A DNA stretch of 64,000 nt from Bacillus infantis (lineage in GTDB: Bacteria; Bacillota; Bacilli; Bacillales; Cytobacillaceae). A program made the translations under genes and the position numbers. How positions within the stretch are numbered: the stretch's first letter is position 1; every line of letters starts with the position of its first letter. Below, in pieces: positions 10,288-19,806 of this stretch. The DNA is taken from assembly GCF_020171945.1 (NCBI RefSeq), contig NZ_JAIVAP010000002.1, forward strand, positions 248,001 through 312,000, given 5' to 3'. The notes under the pieces are model-generated. The model saw only the letters and a program-made list of their open reading frames with translations. It searched no databases and was not told where the DNA came from.

Positions 10288-11577
10288 ATGCGTTCTTATA
10301 CTAAATCGGCTGAAGCCTACAATGAAGCGAAATCCCTGATGCCAGGCGGCGTCAACAGCCCGGTCCGTGCCTTCAAATCGGTCAATATGGATCCAATCTT
10401 CATGGAACGGGGAAAAGGCTCGAAAATCTATGATATTGACGGCAATGAATATATCGATTATGTGCTGTCCTGGGGGCCGTTAATTCTGGGGCACACAAAT
10501 GACAGGGTCGTGGAAGGAATCAAAAAGATCGCTGAACTTGGCACAAGCTTTGGCGCCCCGACCATTGCCGAAAATGAGCTGGCCAAGCTTGTGATTGAGC
10601 GGGTGCCGTCCATCGAGATCGTCAGGATGGTCTCTTCAGGTACAGAGGCGACAATGAGCGCCCTGCGCCTTGCCCGCGGATACACAGGGCGCAACAAAAT
10701 CCTTAAATTTGAAGGATGCTACCATGGCCATGGTGATTCCCTCCTGATCAAAGCAGGTTCAGGTGTTGCTACGCTGGGGCTTCCTGACAGCCCGGGGGTC
10801 CCTGAAGGTATAGCCCAAAATACTATTACAGTACCTTACAATGATATGGAAAGCGTCAAATATGCCTTTGAGCAATTCGGCGAAGATATTGCCGGGGTCA
10901 TCGTAGAACCTGTTGCCGGCAATATGGGGGTTGTCCCTCCGCTGCCGGGATTCCTTGAAGGATTAAGGGACATAACGAGTGAATATGGGACGCTCCTGAT
11001 TTTTGACGAAGTCATGACAGGCTTCCGTGTCGGCTATCATTGTGCACAAGGCTATTACGGCGTTACGCCTGACATTACCTGCCTTGGCAAAGTAATCGGC
11101 GGCGGCCTCCCTGTAGGCGCCTATGGCGGCAAAGCGGAGATCATGGAAAGAATCGCTCCGAGCGGCCCAATCTACCAGGCAGGAACACTTTCAGGCAATC
11201 CGCTTGCCATGACTGCCGGATACGAAACGCTGAGCCAGCTGACGCCTGAATCGTACAAAGAATTCGAACGGAAGGCAGACAGGCTGGAAGAAGGGCTTTA
11301 TGCAGCTGCGAAAAAGCATGATATCCCGCTGACCGTCAACCGTGCCGGTTCAATGATCGGTTTCTTCTTTACGAATGAAGAAGTAATCAATTATGAAAAA
11401 GCGAAAACCTCCAATCTGGAATATTTCGCTTCTTACTACCGTGAAATGGCAAATGAAGGAGTCTTCCTGCCTCCATCCCAATTCGAAGGTCTATTTTTAT
11501 CAACCGCTCATACGGATGAAGATATTGAAAAAACATTGAACGCAGCCGAGCTTGCATTTTCCAAGCTGAAAGGCTGA
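10288..11577 (+). CDS. hemL: Glutamate-1-semialdehyde 2,1-aminomutase HemL
   Basis: A 429-residue class III PLP aminomutase converting glutamate-1-semialdehyde to 5-aminolevulinate. PLP is bound by Lys268 in [17 protein letters not shown], and [13 protein letters not shown] holds the phosphate. The start [15 protein letters not shown] fits the family and follows GAGGGA; the start at 10258 would only add ten Lys-rich residues. It is the last gene of the operon and is followed by a terminator. Confidence 0.97.
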   Translation: MRSYTKSAEAYNEAKSLMPGGVNSPVRAFKSVNMDPIFMERGKGSKIYDIDGNEYIDYVLSWGPLILGHTNDRVVEGIKKIAELGTSFGAPTIAENELAKLVIERVPSIEIVRMVSSGTEATMSALRLARGYTGRNKILKFEGCYHGHGDSLLIKAGSGVATLGLPDSPGVPEGIAQNTITVPYNDMESVKYAFEQFGEDIAGVIVEPVAGNMGVVPPLPGFLEGLRDITSEYGTLLIFDEVMTGFRVGYHCAQGYYGVTPDITCLGKVIGGGLPVGAYGGKAEIMERIAPSGPIYQAGTLSGNPLAMTAGYETLSQLTPESYKEFERKADRLEEGLYAAAKKHDIPLTVNRAGSMIGFFFTNEEVINYEKAKTSNLEYFASYYREMANEGVFLPPSQFEGLFLSTAHTDEDIEKTLNAAELAFSKLKG

Positions 11578-11580
11578 TTG

Positions 11581-11612
11581 AACAGGTCGGATGCTCCGGC
11601 CTGTTTTTTTGT
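11581..11612 (+). terminator. Terminator of the hemAXCDBL operon
   Basis: AACAGG(T)CGG / CCG(G)CCTGTT stem with an ATGCT loop followed by seven T residues, starting four bases after the hemL stop. Confidence 0.88.
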
Positions 11613-11685
11613 CTAGTGGAGAGAGGTTGGTAAGCCAAGATGGTACAGAAGAACTTTTCCTTAGAAATCAGACGGGAGGGCGGGA

Positions 11686-12203
11686 GTACATGAGGCTGAG
11701 AACTTGTAGGAATCATGTATCCCAGGAAAGCGCTGGAGTACATGAGGCTGGAGAAAAAGGGGCAGTCATGTATCCCAGGAAGACTCTGGAGTACATGAGG
11801 CTGGAGAAAAAGGGACAGTCATGTATCCCAGGAAGACTCTGGGGTACATGAGGCTGGAGAAAAAGGGGCAGTCATGTATCCGAGGAAGACTCAGGAGTAC
11901 ATGAGGCTGGAGAAAAAGGGGCAGTCATGTATCCGAGGAAGACTCTGGAGTACATGAGGCTGGAGAAAAAGGGGCAGTCATGTATACGAGGAAGACTCTG
12001 GGGTACATGAGACTGGAGAAAAAGGAGCAGTCATGTATACGAGGAAGACTCTGGGGTACATGAGGCTGGAGAAAAAGGGGCAGTCATGTATACCAGGAAG
12101 ACTCTGGAGTACATGAGGCTGGAGAAAAAGGGGCAGTCATGTATACCAGGAAGACTCTGGGGTACATGAGGCTGGAGAAAAAGGGGCAGTCATGTATCCG
12201 AAA
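11686..12203 (+). repeat. Ten tandem copies of a 53-bp repeat
   Basis: Units begin with GTACATGAGG at 11686, 11738, 11791, 11844, 11897, 11950, 12003, 12056, 12109 and 12162. The period is exactly 53 bp after a divergent 52-bp first unit, and the tenth unit is cut short. Each unit holds TACATGA and, 20 bases later, its complement TCATGTA, which lies 18-19 bases before the next TACATGA; any arm can therefore pair with either neighbour. Since 53 is not a multiple of three, the array cannot code for a repeated peptide. Neighbouring units share single-base variants, which suggests growth by local duplication. There are no spacers, so it is not a CRISPR array. Confidence 0.95.
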
Positions 12204-12464
12204 GGGCTGCATCCGACATGAAACCGGCGAAAAATTTCGCCCTTACTGCATAGCGCATATTCCCAAAATCGTTGCTGCTAACTGCAAGCCTCCGCTAACT
12301 TTCCCATTTAACAATTAAATTCCATCATTCCAGGATGCGGTCTCTGCCACCCGCCTCCTTCATTTCCATAACTTTTCACAATCTAATCATAATTAATATC
12401 AGCCGTTCATAGAGTGATAATGACATAGTGATTATACGTGAAAGTGCTGAAAGGAGGAGTCGCT
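12204..12464 (+). other. Non-coding spacer between repeat array and spoVID
   Basis: About 260 bases without a credible gene on either strand. Apart from the candidate sigma-E promoter near its right end I see no structured element. Confidence 0.5.
12387..12415 (+). promoter_or_regulatory. Candidate sigma-E promoter of spoVID
   Basis: TCATAATT (12387-12394) and CATAGAGT (12408-12415), 13 bases apart, resemble sigma-E -35 and -10 elements. spoVID is transcribed by sigma-E in B. subtilis. The match is imperfect. Confidence 0.3.
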
Positions 12465-13778
12465 TTGTCCCAGGAAGATCAATCTTGCCTGCGCTTTTCT
12501 TTAGAAGAATCCGTCTGGTTCCAAAAAGGACAGGAAGTATCCGAGCTTGTTTCTATTTCGCTTGACCCGAATATAACCATCCAGGAGCATGAACAATACG
12601 TATCAATCCAAGGATCGCTGAAGCTGGCAGGGGAGTACCGGAAAAATGAAGAAGCTGAACAGGAAGAACCATTTTCCAGTCCAAAGTTCATACAATCTGT
12701 TGAAGAGAGGGAAGGGGGGATCTGTGAATTTTCTCACCATTTTCCTGTTGATATAACCATTCCGAATAATAGGATAGGAAGCGTCTATGATTTGGATGTC
12801 TATATTGATTCTTTTGATTATCAATTCCAGGAAAGAAGCTGCATGAGGCTGACTGCTGATCTGACTATCACCGGTCTGTACGGCGAACAGCAGCATCCTG
12901 CCTCGGAATATGATGAGGAGGAAGCTGAACAAGAATACGAAGGAAGGCCGGAAGATCAGGAAGAAGAGGCAGAAGCTCAGGGAGAGGAGGCGGGAGTTCA
13001 GGAAGAGGAGCCGCAGCAGGAACATTTTGAACCATTGCTTGCAGCAGAAGAGGAGACTGAAAAGGAGCAGGAGCCTTTATTCCGTTCGGCAGCGCCGACA
13101 GTGTTGAAAACAGAGGAATATGAAGAGGTTCAGATTCCGGAATTCGCTGATTATACTGAGTCTATTTATAAAGCCGGGGCAGGTGCGGCCGAGGAAGAAG
13201 AAACAGAAGGCGCAGATGCTGCCGATTTATTTGCCCCTTTTACTGCCGAAGCGAGAAAGCAGCCGGAGGAGGCTGAAAAAGAAGAAAAGCCTGCGGCATT
13301 TTTTGACAACATCAATAAAGATCATGAGCTTCCAGTCCCAGAAGCAGCATTCCATGCTGAACCTGCAGAACAAGTCTCTGACAATGTCTTTGCATCGTTC
13401 AGGAGTGAAAAGCCAGCAGAAGATACTTATACCGGTGTCCAAAAGACAGAAGCACAGCCAGCAGAAATATTGACCGGATTCAAGGCGCAGCAGGAAGAAA
13501 GTGAATCTTCTTCTGACCAGGCTCCAAAGAAGAAGAAAGCAGCCAATAAGAAAAAAAGCAAGAGCTTGTCGCTGGCAGAGTTTTTGGCCCGAAAGGAAGA
13601 AGAGCAGTCTGCCAGGGTGAAGGTATGCATCGTCCAGAATGGCGATACGCTCGATACTATCGCTGAAAGATATGAGGTTCCTGTTCCGGCGCTGCTGAGG
13701 GTCAATCACCTGGAGCTGAACCAGGATATTTATGAAGGCCAGGTGCTGTATGTTCCGGCGCATGCCTATCAGAAATAG
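12465..13778 (+). CDS. spoVID: Spore coat morphogenetic protein SpoVID
   Basis: A 437-residue protein. The conserved N-terminal domain (residues 1-135, starting SQEDQSCLRFSLEESVWF) is the part that drives coat encasement of the forespore. A long, low-complexity region rich in Glu and Gln (about 140-375) follows. A LysM domain near the C-terminus (VQNGDTLDTIAERYEVPVPA) is where SafA and lipid II are bound in B. subtilis. The start is TTG, chosen because AAAGGAGG lies 7 bases upstream; the GTG at 12438 overlaps that site. The middle region is expected to vary in length between species. Confidence 0.93.
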   Translation: MSQEDQSCLRFSLEESVWFQKGQEVSELVSISLDPNITIQEHEQYVSIQGSLKLAGEYRKNEEAEQEEPFSSPKFIQSVEEREGGICEFSHHFPVDITIPNNRIGSVYDLDVYIDSFDYQFQERSCMRLTADLTITGLYGEQQHPASEYDEEEAEQEYEGRPEDQEEEAEAQGEEAGVQEEEPQQEHFEPLLAAEEETEKEQEPLFRSAAPTVLKTEEYEEVQIPEFADYTESIYKAGAGAAEEEETEGADAADLFAPFTAEARKQPEEAEKEEKPAAFFDNINKDHELPVPEAAFHAEPAEQVSDNVFASFRSEKPAEDTYTGVQKTEAQPAEILTGFKAQQEESESSSDQAPKKKKAANKKKSKSLSLAEFLARKEEEQSARVKVCIVQNGDTLDTIAERYEVPVPALLRVNHLELNQDIYEGQVLYVPAHAYQK

Positions 13779-13804
13779 TCTTCTGCAGGCAATACGACAT
13801 GTTT

Positions 13805-13854
13805 GAAACAGGCTGGGCAGGTATGCAGGTACCTGTTCAACTGTTTCTTTTATT
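13805..13854 (+). terminator. Probable terminator after spoVID
   Basis: Outer arms GAAACAG / CTGTTTC and inner arms CAGGTA / TACCTG form a long hairpin followed by TTTTATTT, 26 bases after the spoVID stop. Confidence 0.6.
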
Positions 13855-13895
13855 TCCGGAAGATCACTACCCCAATAAGAAAGTGGGATACTTGT

Positions 13896-14966
13896 ATGGA
13901 AGGAAGCAACAGGTTAGCAGCGGTTTCCCCGATTTTAAAGCACTATGCAGTCCAGCCTCACTTTGTGGAAGACTACGGCAGGACCAGGAAGATCTATTCC
14001 GACAAAGGAGTATTTGCTCTGAAAAAGCTGAAAGCCCGGCACGGGACTGATTTTATCAGGCAGGTGCAGAGCCTTTATCAGAGAGGCTACAACCGGATAG
14101 TTCCGATCTATCCGGCTGCCGACGGCCGCTATGCAGTACTCCATGATAGTGAACTGTACTATTTGATGCCATGGCTGGCCAATGAAGAAAAAGAAAACCG
14201 TTTTGAACGCCATCAGCAGATGTTCCGGGAACTGGCACGGCTGCACACACTCTCATTGAAGGAAGTCAATGTTACCAGCGAGGAGCGGCAGGAGCATTAT
14301 GAAAAGACCATGCTCGCATGGGAGAAGGAGACAGAATTCTGTGAGGGATTTATTGAAGAATGTGAAAGAAAGCAGTATATGGCGCCATTCGAGCTTCTTT
14401 TCTGCCTGTATTACCACGATATAACCCAGGCGCTGAAATTTTCAAAAGGCAAACTGAAGGACTGGCATGAAAAAACGAAGGACGATGAAAAAGCGCGGAC
14501 CGTCATTATCCACGGGAAAATTTCAACAGAGCATTTTCTTTATGATGAAAGAGGCTACGGCTATTTCAGCAATTTTGAAAAAGCGCGGCAGGCTTCCCCG
14601 CTCCACGATCTCCTGCCATTTCTGTCGCGCTCTTTAAGAAGCTACCCGAAGCGGAGCGATGAAACTGTTGAATGGCTGTATACCTACTTTAAATATATGC
14701 CTTTCAAGCAGGATGAAATGCTTTTGTTCCAAAGCTATCTTGCCCACCCGGGTCCTGTCCTGAGGGAGGCGGAAACATATCACAAGAACAGGGGTGCAGC
14801 AAATGAAAGAAAGCTCGTCCAGCAGTTTCAGCGCCAATTCTGGCTCCTGAAGAATACAGAGTACATCGTTATGAGGATTGATGAAATCGAGAGGCAGAAG
14901 CAGCAGGCACAGGAAGCAGCAAAAGCCCAGGCCGAACAGGAAGGAGCCCCGGACAATTCGTCCTGA
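13896..14966 (+). CDS. ysxE: Spore coat protein YsxE, APH-fold pseudokinase
   Basis: A 356-residue member of the CotS/YsxE family, related to aminoglycoside phosphotransferases. The nucleotide-lobe strand EDYGRTRKIYSDKGVFALKKLKA is recognisable. The catalytic loop, HGDxxxxN in active kinases, reads HGKISTEH, and the DFD motif reads NFE, so the catalytic Asp, the metal-binding Asn and the DFD Asp all appear lost. In B. subtilis YsxE is a coat protein that follows spoVID. The start is uncertain: ATG at 13896 fits the homologues but has no clear ribosome site, and the longer frame from 13803 lies across the spoVID terminator. The C-terminus is a Gln/Ala-rich helix. Confidence 0.85.
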   Translation: MEGSNRLAAVSPILKHYAVQPHFVEDYGRTRKIYSDKGVFALKKLKARHGTDFIRQVQSLYQRGYNRIVPIYPAADGRYAVLHDSELYYLMPWLANEEKENRFERHQQMFRELARLHTLSLKEVNVTSEERQEHYEKTMLAWEKETEFCEGFIEECERKQYMAPFELLFCLYYHDITQALKFSKGKLKDWHEKTKDDEKARTVIIHGKISTEHFLYDERGYGYFSNFEKARQASPLHDLLPFLSRSLRSYPKRSDETVEWLYTYFKYMPFKQDEMLLFQSYLAHPGPVLREAETYHKNRGAANERKLVQQFQRQFWLLKNTEYIVMRIDEIERQKQQAQEAAKAQAEQEGAPDNSS

Positions 14967-14972
14967 GGGCTC

Positions 14973-15164
14973 CTAAATGAATTCAAGATGCAGTGCCAGC
15001 GCCAGCAAGATAAAGACTGAAAGCAAAAGAACATCAAAGGTCGTCGGAATGAGAATGGTCCGAATCCCCTGAAAAACGCAGAAAGGAATAATGAACTGAG
15101 CGCAAACACTTCTGCAGGTCCTCAGCCAAGGAGGCAGAGTATAAGGATTGAATTTCCTCTTCAT
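14973..15164 (-). CDS. Small basic membrane protein, unknown
   Basis: A 63-residue protein with a basic, proline-containing N-terminus (MKRKFNPYTLPPWLR) and two hydrophobic segments (residues 22-38 and 44-62). AGGGGGA lies 8 bases before the ATG, which supports translation. It converges on ysxE with 6 bases between the stops. I do not recognise a family or function. The two hydrophobic stretches and ribosome site make it more than a chance frame. Confidence 0.6.
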   Translation of the reverse strand: MKRKFNPYTLPPWLRTCRSVCAQFIIPFCVFQGIRTILIPTTFDVLLLSVFILLALALHLEFI

Positions 15165-15279
15165 TTGATTTCCCCCTAATCTCTTTTACTCCATTCTATG
15201 TCCCCTTCCCAGGTTAAGTGCCTATTTTTTAGAATCGTACGGGCGGATGTATGATTTTAAAAAATATTGCCGATACTTA

Positions 15280-15309
15280 TTGACTATAAACCGCGAAATT
15301 CGGTACTAT
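15280..15309 (+). promoter_or_regulatory. Promoter of the valS T-box transcript
   Basis: TTGACT (15280-15285) and TACTAT (15304-15309) with an 18-base spacer lie just upstream of the T-box leader. Confidence 0.55.
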
Positions 15310-15334
15310 ATCATATATAAATATCATTAGAAAA

Positions 15335-15590
15335 GCATTGACAGGGAAGAGTACGGTGCAAGCTGCTTAAAGAGAGGAAAACCGGAAGCTGAGAGGTTTT
15401 CCAGGCAGAATCATTGGAATGTCGCCCTTGAGCTTCTTTCGCGAACAGAACGTGTTCACAGTAGCGAAAGACGGGAAAACCGTTATCAGATTAAGCGCCT
15501 GGCAAGGAATGCATTGCTTGCCCGGAAAAAAGGTGGTACCGCGAAATCAGCTCCATTCGTCCTTTTATTGACGGATGGAGTTTTTTATTT
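15335..15590 (+). ncRNA. T-box riboswitch leader (valine) of valS
   Basis: The conserved T-box sequence AAGGTGGTACCGCG is at 15530-15543. The Stem I motif AGAGAG lies near 15372 and a specifier-like GTC (Val) at 15421-15423 in GAATGTCGCCCTTGAG. The terminator is CTCCATTCGTC / GACGGATGGAG (15551-15580) followed by six T residues. Uncharged tRNA(Val) pairs with the specifier and the T-box bulge and favours the antiterminator. The start of the RNA is estimated from the promoter. Together with the valS promoter region this fills the 470-base space between 15165 and 15638. Confidence 0.93.
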
Positions 15591-15638
15591 GTTCAGGTAC
15601 TCAAAACACTGATAGATACAAGGAAGGTAGGGAATACA

Positions 15639-18281
15639 ATGGAGAATAATGAATTGGCCATGCCAACAAAGTATGATCCCCAGAATATTGAAAAGGGACG
15701 GTATGAATGGTGGATAGGGAACAAATTTTTTGAAGCGAAGGATGATCAAAGCAAAGAGCCTTATACCATCGTCATCCCGCCGCCGAACGTAACAGGAAAG
15801 CTTCACCTCGGCCATGCCTGGGATACGACGCTGCAGGATATCCTTACCCGCATGAAGCGGATGCAGGGCTATGATGTATTATGGCTTCCGGGCATGGACC
15901 ATGCCGGCATCGCAACACAGGCGAAAGTCGAGCAGAAGCTGAAAAGCGAAGGGAAATCCCGCTACGATCTCGGCCGCGAAGCATTTGTCCAGGAAACATG
16001 GAAATGGAAAGAAGAATATGCAGAGCATATCCGCCAGCAATGGTCTAAGCTCGGCCTGGGACTTGATTACAGCCGTGAGCGCTTCACAATGGATGAGGGG
16101 CTTTCCAAGGCGGTCAATAAAGTATTTGTCTCTCTTTATAAAAAAGGCCTGATTTACCGCGGCGAATATATCATCAACTGGGATCCTGCGACAAAGACGG
16201 CCCTTTCTGATATCGAGGTTATCCACCAGGATGTCCAGGGCGCCTTTTACCATATGAACTACCCGCTTGCAGATGGTTCAGGATCCATTGAGGTCGCCAC
16301 AACCCGTCCAGAGACCATGCTTGGCGATACAGCGGTAGCGGTTCACCCTGAAGACGAACGCTATCAGCATCTGATCGGAAAAAATGTTGTCCTCCCGATT
16401 ACCGGCCGTGAAATCCCGATTGTTGCCGATGATTATGTGGATAAGGAATTCGGATCTGGTGCAGTTAAAATCACTCCTGCCCATGACCCGAACGATTTTG
16501 AAATCGGAAACCGCCATGATCTTCCGCGCATCCTTGTCATGAACGAGGACGGAACCATGAATGAAAATGCCGGCAAATACAACGGCCTCGACCGCTTTGA
16601 CTGCCGCAAGCAGATCGTGAAGGACCTGCAGGACAGCGGCGTACTTTTCAAAATTGAAGAGCATATGCATTCTGTTGGCCATTCTGAGCGGAGCGGAGCT
16701 GTGGTTGAGCCATATTTGTCCACACAATGGTTCGTCAAGATGCAGCCGCTGGCAGACGAAGCGGTAGCGCTGCAGCAGAAGGAAGATAAAGTCAACTTCA
16801 TCCCGGACCGCTTTGAAAACACATATCTCCGCTGGATGGAAAATATCCGCGACTGGTGCATCTCCAGGCAGCTCTGGTGGGGCCACCGCATCCCGGCCTG
16901 GTATCACAAGGAAACAGGCGAGGTGTATGTAGATTCCGAGCCTCCGGCTGATGCTGAGAATTGGACCCAGGATAATGATGTTCTTGATACCTGGTTCAGC
17001 TCCGCCCTATGGCCATTCTCTACAATGGGCTGGCCGGATGAAGAAAACCCTGATTTCATGCGCTATTATCCGACAGCAAGCCTTGTAACAGGCTATGACA
17101 TCATCTTCTTCTGGGTATCCAGGATGATTTTCCAAGGCCTTGAGTTTACAGGAGAGCGCCCATTCAAAGATGTACTCATCCACGGACTGGTAAGAGATGA
17201 GCAAGGCAGGAAAATGAGCAAATCACTCGGCAACGGAGTAGATCCGATGGATGTCATTGCCCAGTACGGTGCCGATTCACTCCGCTACTTCCTTTCAACT
17301 GGAAGCTCGCCTGGACAGGATTTGCGCTTCAGCATGGAAAAGGTGGAAGCGACCTGGAATTTTGCCAATAAAATTTGGAATGCCTCCCGCTTTGCCCTCA
17401 TGAACATGGCTGGCTTGAAATATGAAGAGATTGACTTGACGGGAGAAAAGTCAGTAGCTGATAAATGGATCCTGACAAGACTGAACGAAACGATTGAAAC
17501 GGTAACAAGGCTTTCAGACCGCTATGAATTTGGTGAAGTCGGCCGTGTGCTTTATAACTTCATCTGGGACGATTTCTGCGACTGGTATATTGAAATGGCG
17601 AAGCTCCCGCTATATGGGGAAGACGAAGCTGCAAAGAAAACGACCCGTTCGATCCTGGCTTATGTACTGGATAACACGATGAGGCTTCTCCATCCGTTCA
17701 TGCCTTTCATTACAGAAGAAATCTGGCAGAACCTGCCTCACAGCGGCGAATCAATCACTATTGCCGAATGGCCGAAGGTGAAAGAAGAATACACTGATAA
17801 AAAGGCAGCAGGCGATATGAAGCTGCTTGTTGAAATCATCCGTTCTGTCCGGAACAGCCGTGCAGAAGTGAATACACCATTGAGCAAGAAGATCAAGATG
17901 ATCCTGAAGCCGAATGATGACGAGGTTCTTGCTACTCTCACAGCCAATAAAGCTTATATTGAACGCTTCTGCAACCCGGAAGAGCTTGAGATCAGCCCAG
18001 CTGCCGCAACACCTGACAAGGCGATGACAGCAGTCGTTTCCGGAGCTGAAATCATCCTACCGCTGGAGGGGCTCATCAACATCGATGAAGAAATTGCCCG
18101 GTTGAAAAAAGAGTGGGATAAGCTGGACAAAGAGGTTGAGCGTGTTCAGAAGAAGCTCTCCAATGAAGGCTTTGTTAAAAAAGCGCCTGAAAAGGTCATT
18201 GAAGAAGAGCGTGCCAAAGAAAAGGACTATACTGAAAAGAGAGCGATCGTCGAAGCTCGCTTAAATGAACTAAAAGGGTAA
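15639..18281 (+). CDS. valS: Valyl-tRNA synthetase ValS
   Basis: An 880-residue class Ia synthetase charging tRNA(Val), the exact length of B. subtilis ValS. The HIGH-type motif is in [13 protein letters not shown] near residue 50 and KMSKS is at 525-529. The CP1 editing domain, which clears threonyl-tRNA(Val), is present with [20 protein letters not shown]-terminal coiled-coil tRNA-binding arm (residues 815-880, [20 protein letters not shown]) closes the protein. The ATG follows GGAAGGTAGGGA. Expression is controlled by the upstream T-box. Confidence 0.97.
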   Translation: MENNELAMPTKYDPQNIEKGRYEWWIGNKFFEAKDDQSKEPYTIVIPPPNVTGKLHLGHAWDTTLQDILTRMKRMQGYDVLWLPGMDHAGIATQAKVEQKLKSEGKSRYDLGREAFVQETWKWKEEYAEHIRQQWSKLGLGLDYSRERFTMDEGLSKAVNKVFVSLYKKGLIYRGEYIINWDPATKTALSDIEVIHQDVQGAFYHMNYPLADGSGSIEVATTRPETMLGDTAVAVHPEDERYQHLIGKNVVLPITGREIPIVADDYVDKEFGSGAVKITPAHDPNDFEIGNRHDLPRILVMNEDGTMNENAGKYNGLDRFDCRKQIVKDLQDSGVLFKIEEHMHSVGHSERSGAVVEPYLSTQWFVKMQPLADEAVALQQKEDKVNFIPDRFENTYLRWMENIRDWCISRQLWWGHRIPAWYHKETGEVYVDSEPPADAENWTQDNDVLDTWFSSALWPFSTMGWPDEENPDFMRYYPTASLVTGYDIIFFWVSRMIFQGLEFTGERPFKDVLIHGLVRDEQGRKMSKSLGNGVDPMDVIAQYGADSLRYFLSTGSSPGQDLRFSMEKVEATWNFANKIWNASRFALMNMAGLKYEEIDLTGEKSVADKWILTRLNETIETVTRLSDRYEFGEVGRVLYNFIWDDFCDWYIEMAKLPLYGEDEAAKKTTRSILAYVLDNTMRLLHPFMPFITEEIWQNLPHSGESITIAEWPKVKEEYTDKKAAGDMKLLVEIIRSVRNSRAEVNTPLSKKIKMILKPNDDEVLATLTANKAYIERFCNPEELEISPAAATPDKAMTAVVSGAEIILPLEGLINIDEEIARLKKEWDKLDKEVERVQKKLSNEGFVKKAPEKVIEEERAKEKDYTEKRAIVEARLNELKG

Positions 18282-18335
18282 ACCACCCATAACGGAAAAG
18301 GCGGATCCAGGAAGGATTCGTCTTTCCGTATGGTT
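18281..18335 (+). other. Long imperfect hairpin between valS and folC
   Basis: Paired segments AACCA / TGGTT, ACGGAAA / TTTCCGT and GGATCC / GGATTC enclose an AGGAA loop. No T tract follows and the folC ribosome site GGAGG lies just after it, so it may set the folC level by mRNA processing or structure rather than terminate. Confidence 0.5.
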
Positions 18336-18359
18336 TCCTATGTATGGAGGCAGATACTT

Positions 18360-19664
18360 ATGTTTCAAACGTACGAAGAAGCAATATCCTGGATCCACTC
18401 CCGCCTTCGCCTCGGAATCAAGCCGGGGCTCAAGCGGATGGAATGGATGATGGAAAAACTGGATCATCCCGAGAGAAGGCTCAAGAGTGTACATATCGGA
18501 GGGACGAACGGCAAGGGATCAACGGTTGCCTATTTGCGTTCCATCCTTGTGAGTGCCGGATTCAAGACCGGTACCTTCACCTCTCCTTATTTTGAACAAT
18601 TCAATGAAAGAATCAGCCTGAATGGCCAGCCTGTGAAGGATGAAGAAATCCTCAGGCTTGTTAACGATATTTACCCGCTCAGCGAGGAGCTTGAAAAGAC
18701 AGAGCTTGGGGCGCCGACTGAGTTTGAAGTCATCACTGCAATGGCCTTCCGTTATTTTGCCGATGTGAATCCGGTGGATATCGCCCTGTTTGAAGTCGGC
18801 CTGGGAGGAAGATTTGATTCGACCAATATCGTCCATCCGCTTCTGTCCATCATCACCAGCATCGGCCTCGACCACACGGCGATCCTTGGAGATACCTATG
18901 AACAGATAGCCTTTGAAAAAGCGGGGATCATCAAGAGCGGCGTACCTGCCTTGACTGCTGTTTCACAGGAGGGAGCCCTTTCTGTTATTGAAAAAACAGC
19001 TAAAGAGAAGAACGCGAAGCTGTACAGGCTAGGCAGCGAAATCGGAATCAGTGATCATCAATCGGCTGACCATGGTGAAAGGTTTACCGTCAGCACGATT
19101 TTCCGGGAATACAAGGACCTTGAAATCAGCATGCTGGGATCGCATCAGACAAGGAATGCCTCGCTTGCCGCTGCGGCCGCTGGAATCCTGAACCAGTACT
19201 ACTCCTTTATGATAGAAGAAAAAGATCTTAGGAAAGGTCTGTCCGAAGCCTATTGGCCAGGCAGGCTTGAACTCCTTTCTGACGATCCTGTCGTCTTAAT
19301 GGACGGCGCCCATAATGAAGAAGGCATCATGGCTTTGGCAGCAGAGCTGGAAAAAAGGTATTCTGGCAAAAAGATAGCAGTTGTTTTTGCAGCATTGTCA
19401 GACAAGAAGCTGGATAAAATGATAGGCATCCTTGATGAAGCTGCCGATAGAATTACATTTACCCAATTTGATTTCCCAAGGGCGGCTGATGCTGAAATGC
19501 TTGCCGGCCTTAGTGCATCCAGAAATAAAACCTCATGTGCCAGCTGGGAAGAGGCCATCAGGACAGAACTGTCGAACCTGCAGTCTGCTGATGTTCTGGT
19601 CATTACGGGATCGCTCTATTTCCTCTCAGCCGCAAAACCATTTGTGAATTCGCTGCTTGGGTAA
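18360..19664 (+). CDS. folC: Folylpolyglutamate synthase / dihydrofolate synthase FolC
   Basis: A 434-residue Mur-ligase-family enzyme that adds glutamate to dihydropteroate and to folates. The P-loop GGTNGKGST is at residues 47-55, followed by the SPYFEQFNERI folate-binding segment; the carbamylated-Lys region EKAGIIKSGVP and the DGAHNEEG motif of the C-terminal domain are intact. The start MFQTYEEA is preceded by GGAGG at 9 bases; the earlier frame from 18330 begins in the hairpin. In B. subtilis comC follows folC directly; here the pilus locus is placed in between. Confidence 0.95.
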   Translation: MFQTYEEAISWIHSRLRLGIKPGLKRMEWMMEKLDHPERRLKSVHIGGTNGKGSTVAYLRSILVSAGFKTGTFTSPYFEQFNERISLNGQPVKDEEILRLVNDIYPLSEELEKTELGAPTEFEVITAMAFRYFADVNPVDIALFEVGLGGRFDSTNIVHPLLSIITSIGLDHTAILGDTYEQIAFEKAGIIKSGVPALTAVSQEGALSVIEKTAKEKNAKLYRLGSEIGISDHQSADHGERFTVSTIFREYKDLEISMLGSHQTRNASLAAAAAGILNQYYSFMIEEKDLRKGLSEAYWPGRLELLSDDPVVLMDGAHNEEGIMALAAELEKRYSGKKIAVVFAALSDKKLDKMIGILDEAADRITFTQFDFPRAADAEMLAGLSASRNKTSCASWEEAIRTELSNLQSADVLVITGSLYFLSAAKPFVNSLLG

Positions 19665-19702
19665 AAATGTTAAATACTTCTGTAAAGCAGCGCATTATTA
19701 GA

Positions 19703-19731
19703 GTGACAAATTTTTGGAAATTTGATACAAT
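19703..19731 (+). promoter_or_regulatory. Promoter upstream of the GGDEF gene
   Basis: GTGACA (19703-19708) and TACAAT (19726-19731) with a 17-base spacer, about 75 bases before the GTG start. Confidence 0.55.
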
Positions 19732-19806
19732 AATATTTATTTTGTGACTATTCTACTAGTTTCGGTTTTATATGCCAGATATGGAAGAAGGGGAGGGGGG
19801 ATAAAG

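Noticed and set aside
11591-11851. An 86-codon plus-strand frame running into the tandem array.
   Set aside because: It depends on the 53-bp repeats, whose period shifts frame each unit, and it has no ribosome site.
11686-12203. CRISPR array.
   Set aside because: The units are directly contiguous with no unique spacers and there are no cas genes nearby.
13799-14050. An 83-codon frame in front of ysxE.
   Set aside because: It overlaps the spoVID terminator and ysxE in another frame.
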